A program made the translations under genes and the position numbers. A DNA stretch of 64,000 bases from positions 1-64,000 of the forward strand of contig CBFFRP010000091.1 in NCBI GenBank assembly GCA_965644295.1. The letters run 5' to 3'. Each line of letters opens with the position of its first letter. Position 1 is the first letter of the stretch. Of this stretch, positions 62,180 through 64,000 are shown piece after piece. The notes under the pieces were generated by a model. That model worked only from the letters and a program-made list of their open reading frames with translations. It was not told the origin of the DNA and ran no database searches. The DNA comes from Paraphysomonas bandaiensis (Eukaryota > Chrysophyceae).

Positions 62180-62790
62180 TTCTAATAATAGTTTCTCCCC
62201 ATTTAGCCTAAAAAGTGTTTTTTACCTGAACAGAACGCTCATGTTAATACCGGGCAAATATAGACATTCAACTTCAATAACCGGTTTAAACTGAAACTAT
62301 CTTCCATCTTTATCTCCATTTTTATTCTATCCTTTGTATGATGTAGAAGTTCATAATGACGACAGTGCAAGTGATCCATCTTCATAAGCAGGACTTGGAA
62401 ACAATTTCAAGAATTTTGCTGAAAATTCATATGCTACATCTGATCTGATGTCAGGGTTAGGGTCATGTCGTGCTCATCAGGATTATGTGCCTCACATCAA
62501 ACGAAAAGCAATCGTGTTAGTTGCACTGGCAGAGATTAAGCGCGTTGTTTATAAATGTGATGATAATGCCAACGACAACAAGAAGCCTCGCAACTACAAT
62601 ATTTCAAACTCATCATCACACTTTTATATTCCTCGCAGTTGCTGTATTGCCTCAGCAGACTTCTGTGATAGGGGTACACTTGCAGCTATTATTGGAATTA
62701 GGGGATTTATTGTTTTGAATACGTCTTGTGCGATTGCCATTCCCTTGTTTGAAACAGTACGTTGAATTTTTAATTGTTTTCTTAATGTTA
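62180..62790 (-). repeat. Dispersed repeat family B copy
   Basis: Related to 55960-56640 through shared ordered words (aaatatagacatt, gcaggacttgg, aacaatttcaaga, atgtgcctcaca, aatgtgatgat, gccaacgacaa). The 448-765 part of this copy stays open for 105 codons at 62448-62765, but there is no family resemblance and the frame is not kept in the other copy. Confidence 0.5.
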
Positions 62791-62889
62791 ATCAGGAAAC
62801 ACCTATTTTCTCTTACAGCAAGCAAGCAACAAACACCTATACGATCTAGGTATTAGGTTTTCAACATCATGAGGATAAGATATAATTAA

Positions 62890-63395
62890 ACCTGGAGATA
62901 TATTGAAAGTCTTATTATTAGCAATAGGCGTTAAAAACCTGTACCAACTTAGTAGCTAGATGAATGCTAGACAAACTAGTTAGACCTCTACTTGTAGCTA
63001 ATCAGTACACACTTTTTTTGTCCTACTATTTAACGCTAGGGAAGCTGCTTGTGCGTCGCCGCAAGCACCAAGGTGTGACCACTTCCGCTCTGAGTTCTTA
63101 AGGTGAACATCCCGGATGCTTGACTTCAGCAGGCAGCCCAATACCCCGGTTACCCTTCAGGTGGGCCCATTCCCGGATGCCTATTTTTCGTCAGGGCCCA
63201 AAGACGCCTACACAAGTGACACTTATTGGTGTCCCTTGTACCACACAAGCATTCGGCTATGAGTGGGCAGAACAATATCTGCTGACTATGCTTGCGGCTC
63301 ACCTTAGTTTCCCAGAGAGAATCTCTTCGGTACTTATATCCTATAGAACACCACGAAAAGGTGCAAGTCCGACTTTGTTGAAGAAACCTGAAGAT
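62890..63395 (+). repeat. Dispersed repeat family A, long copy
   Basis: The longest uninterrupted copy, about 500 bp. Landmarks in order: attattagcaataggcg, tcctactatttaacgct, gctgcttgtgcgtcgccgc, aaggtgaacatcccggatg, cgcctacacaagtgacactt, ggctatgagtgggcagaac, cttcggtacttat, ccgactttgttgaag. No coding capacity. Confidence 0.75.
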
Positions 63396-63414
63396 AAGTA
63401 GTAGTAGTAGTAGT

Positions 63415-63690
63415 ACTAGTGAATGTCTTATTGTTAGCAATATAGGCGTTTGACGTCAGAGTTTTTGAGTCCTTAAGGTGAACAGCCCGGATGCTTGACT
63501 TCAGCAGGCAGACAAATACCTCGGATGCCTGTTTATTCGTCAAGGCCCAATACCCCAGTTCCCTTCAAGTGGGTCCAGTCCCGGATACCTGTTTATTGGT
63601 CAGGTGAAATAACTTCGGTACTTATCCCCCAAAATACCACGAAATGGTGCAATTCCGACGTTGTTGAGGGGGATAAGGAATAAGGAGTAT
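63415..63690 (+). repeat. Dispersed repeat family A copy with internal deletion
   Basis: Begins tagtgaatgtcttattgtta, the same terminus as the inverted end at 46482. It jumps early to the aaggtgaacagcccggatg part and ends near cgacgttgttgaggggg. It follows the 62890 copy directly, in the same orientation, separated by a short (tag)n run, so the two are nearly tandem. Confidence 0.7.
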
Positions 63691-64000
63691 CGTCCTTTGT
63701 CAAAATATTAAAACTCGGGATTTTTGACCTCATTTCAAAATTTTGAGGGCGGGATGATAATCTCTTTATTACCCGTAATTAAATACAACTAACCCACAAT
63801 TGTGTTAACTGAACTATGTGTACCTATGCATCTAACATGACAAGTATACACTGTGTTAGAAATAGACATTTTTAGTAATAAGACCTTTGTTAACACTTAT
63901 ATGGAATATTATATAATTATAAGAGATACCATACTTCATTCATTGACGTTCACCAACTCTTTCTATCTCTACTACACCAACCATTTCTAGTACGATCTTA
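63691..64000. other. AT-rich window end
   Basis: A part near 63700-63800 (gagggcgggatgataat, then ttattacccgtaattaaata) resembles 56270-56330 (gcgcgggacgatattg, ttattgcccgtggttaaata), so it probably belongs to the family B set. Nothing else seen. Confidence 0.35.

Noticed and set aside
62448-62765. 105-codon frame next to the right end
   Set aside because: It lies inside a family B repeat copy and the frame is broken in the sister copy at 55960-56640.

Overview
This is nuclear DNA from an intron-rich, probably single-celled eukaryote. Nearly every gene is split by short introns (about 43-180 nt) with GT-AG borders. I joined exons by hand using reading phase and protein family resemblance. 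A SAM-domain kinesin-13 (KIF24-like) and a WDR90/POC16-like protein point to an organism that builds centrioles and cilia. The lineage cannot be fixed from the sequence. Betaine-lipid synthase, an arylsulfotransferase and a PTS-repeat surface protein fit a protist better than an animal. All exon models are inferences from sequence; no transcript data were available.

Layout, left to right. 1-2481 (-): a secreted PTS-repeat protein running off the window edge. 3327-6982 (+): KIF24-like kinesin. 7.6-8.8 kb: dispersed repeats. 9425-11444 (-): PCIF1/CAPAM-like cap m6Am methyltransferase. 11820-14181 (+): one reading frame joining a peptide-deformylase domain to a formimidoylglutamate deiminase (HutF) domain. 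15417-20350 (+): a 10-exon, about 1376-residue protein of unknown family with WH2-like motifs at its end. 22438-24721 (+): arylsulfotransferase. 26204-27999 (-): MFS transporter. 28582-28878 (+): small zinc-ribbon protein. 29333-33090 (-): ASCC2-like protein, 16 exons. 33611-43866 (+): WDR90-like protein, 21 exons. 44.4-46.5 kb: a dispersed repeat broken by a retroelement fragment. 47101-49176 (-): intronless betaine-lipid synthase. 50793-51932 (-): secreted class 3 lipase. 52481-55433 (+): IQ-motif protein. 57105-57827 (-): protein with a possible PP1-docking motif. 58.1-59.5 kb: unresolved coding-like pieces. 60187-60508 (-): complex III subunit QCR8/UQCRQ. 60903-62152 (+): SPOUT1-like RNA methyltransferase. 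62.2-63.7 kb: dispersed repeats.

Many genes are arranged head to head across spacers of 375-850 bp. Most of these 5' spacers carry clusters of short TACTGTA/GTATAC/TACAGCAGTA-type words that are sparse elsewhere, so they may be promoter elements. The most interesting single gene is the deformylase-HutF fusion: HutF makes N-formylglutamate and a deformylase-type domain could in principle remove the formyl group, which would put two successive steps of histidine breakdown in one polypeptide. Other notable points are a CAPAM homologue without the N-terminal WW domain, a 55-bp direct duplication flanking the retroelement insertion, and the PTS gene, whose largest open frame is on the wrong strand.
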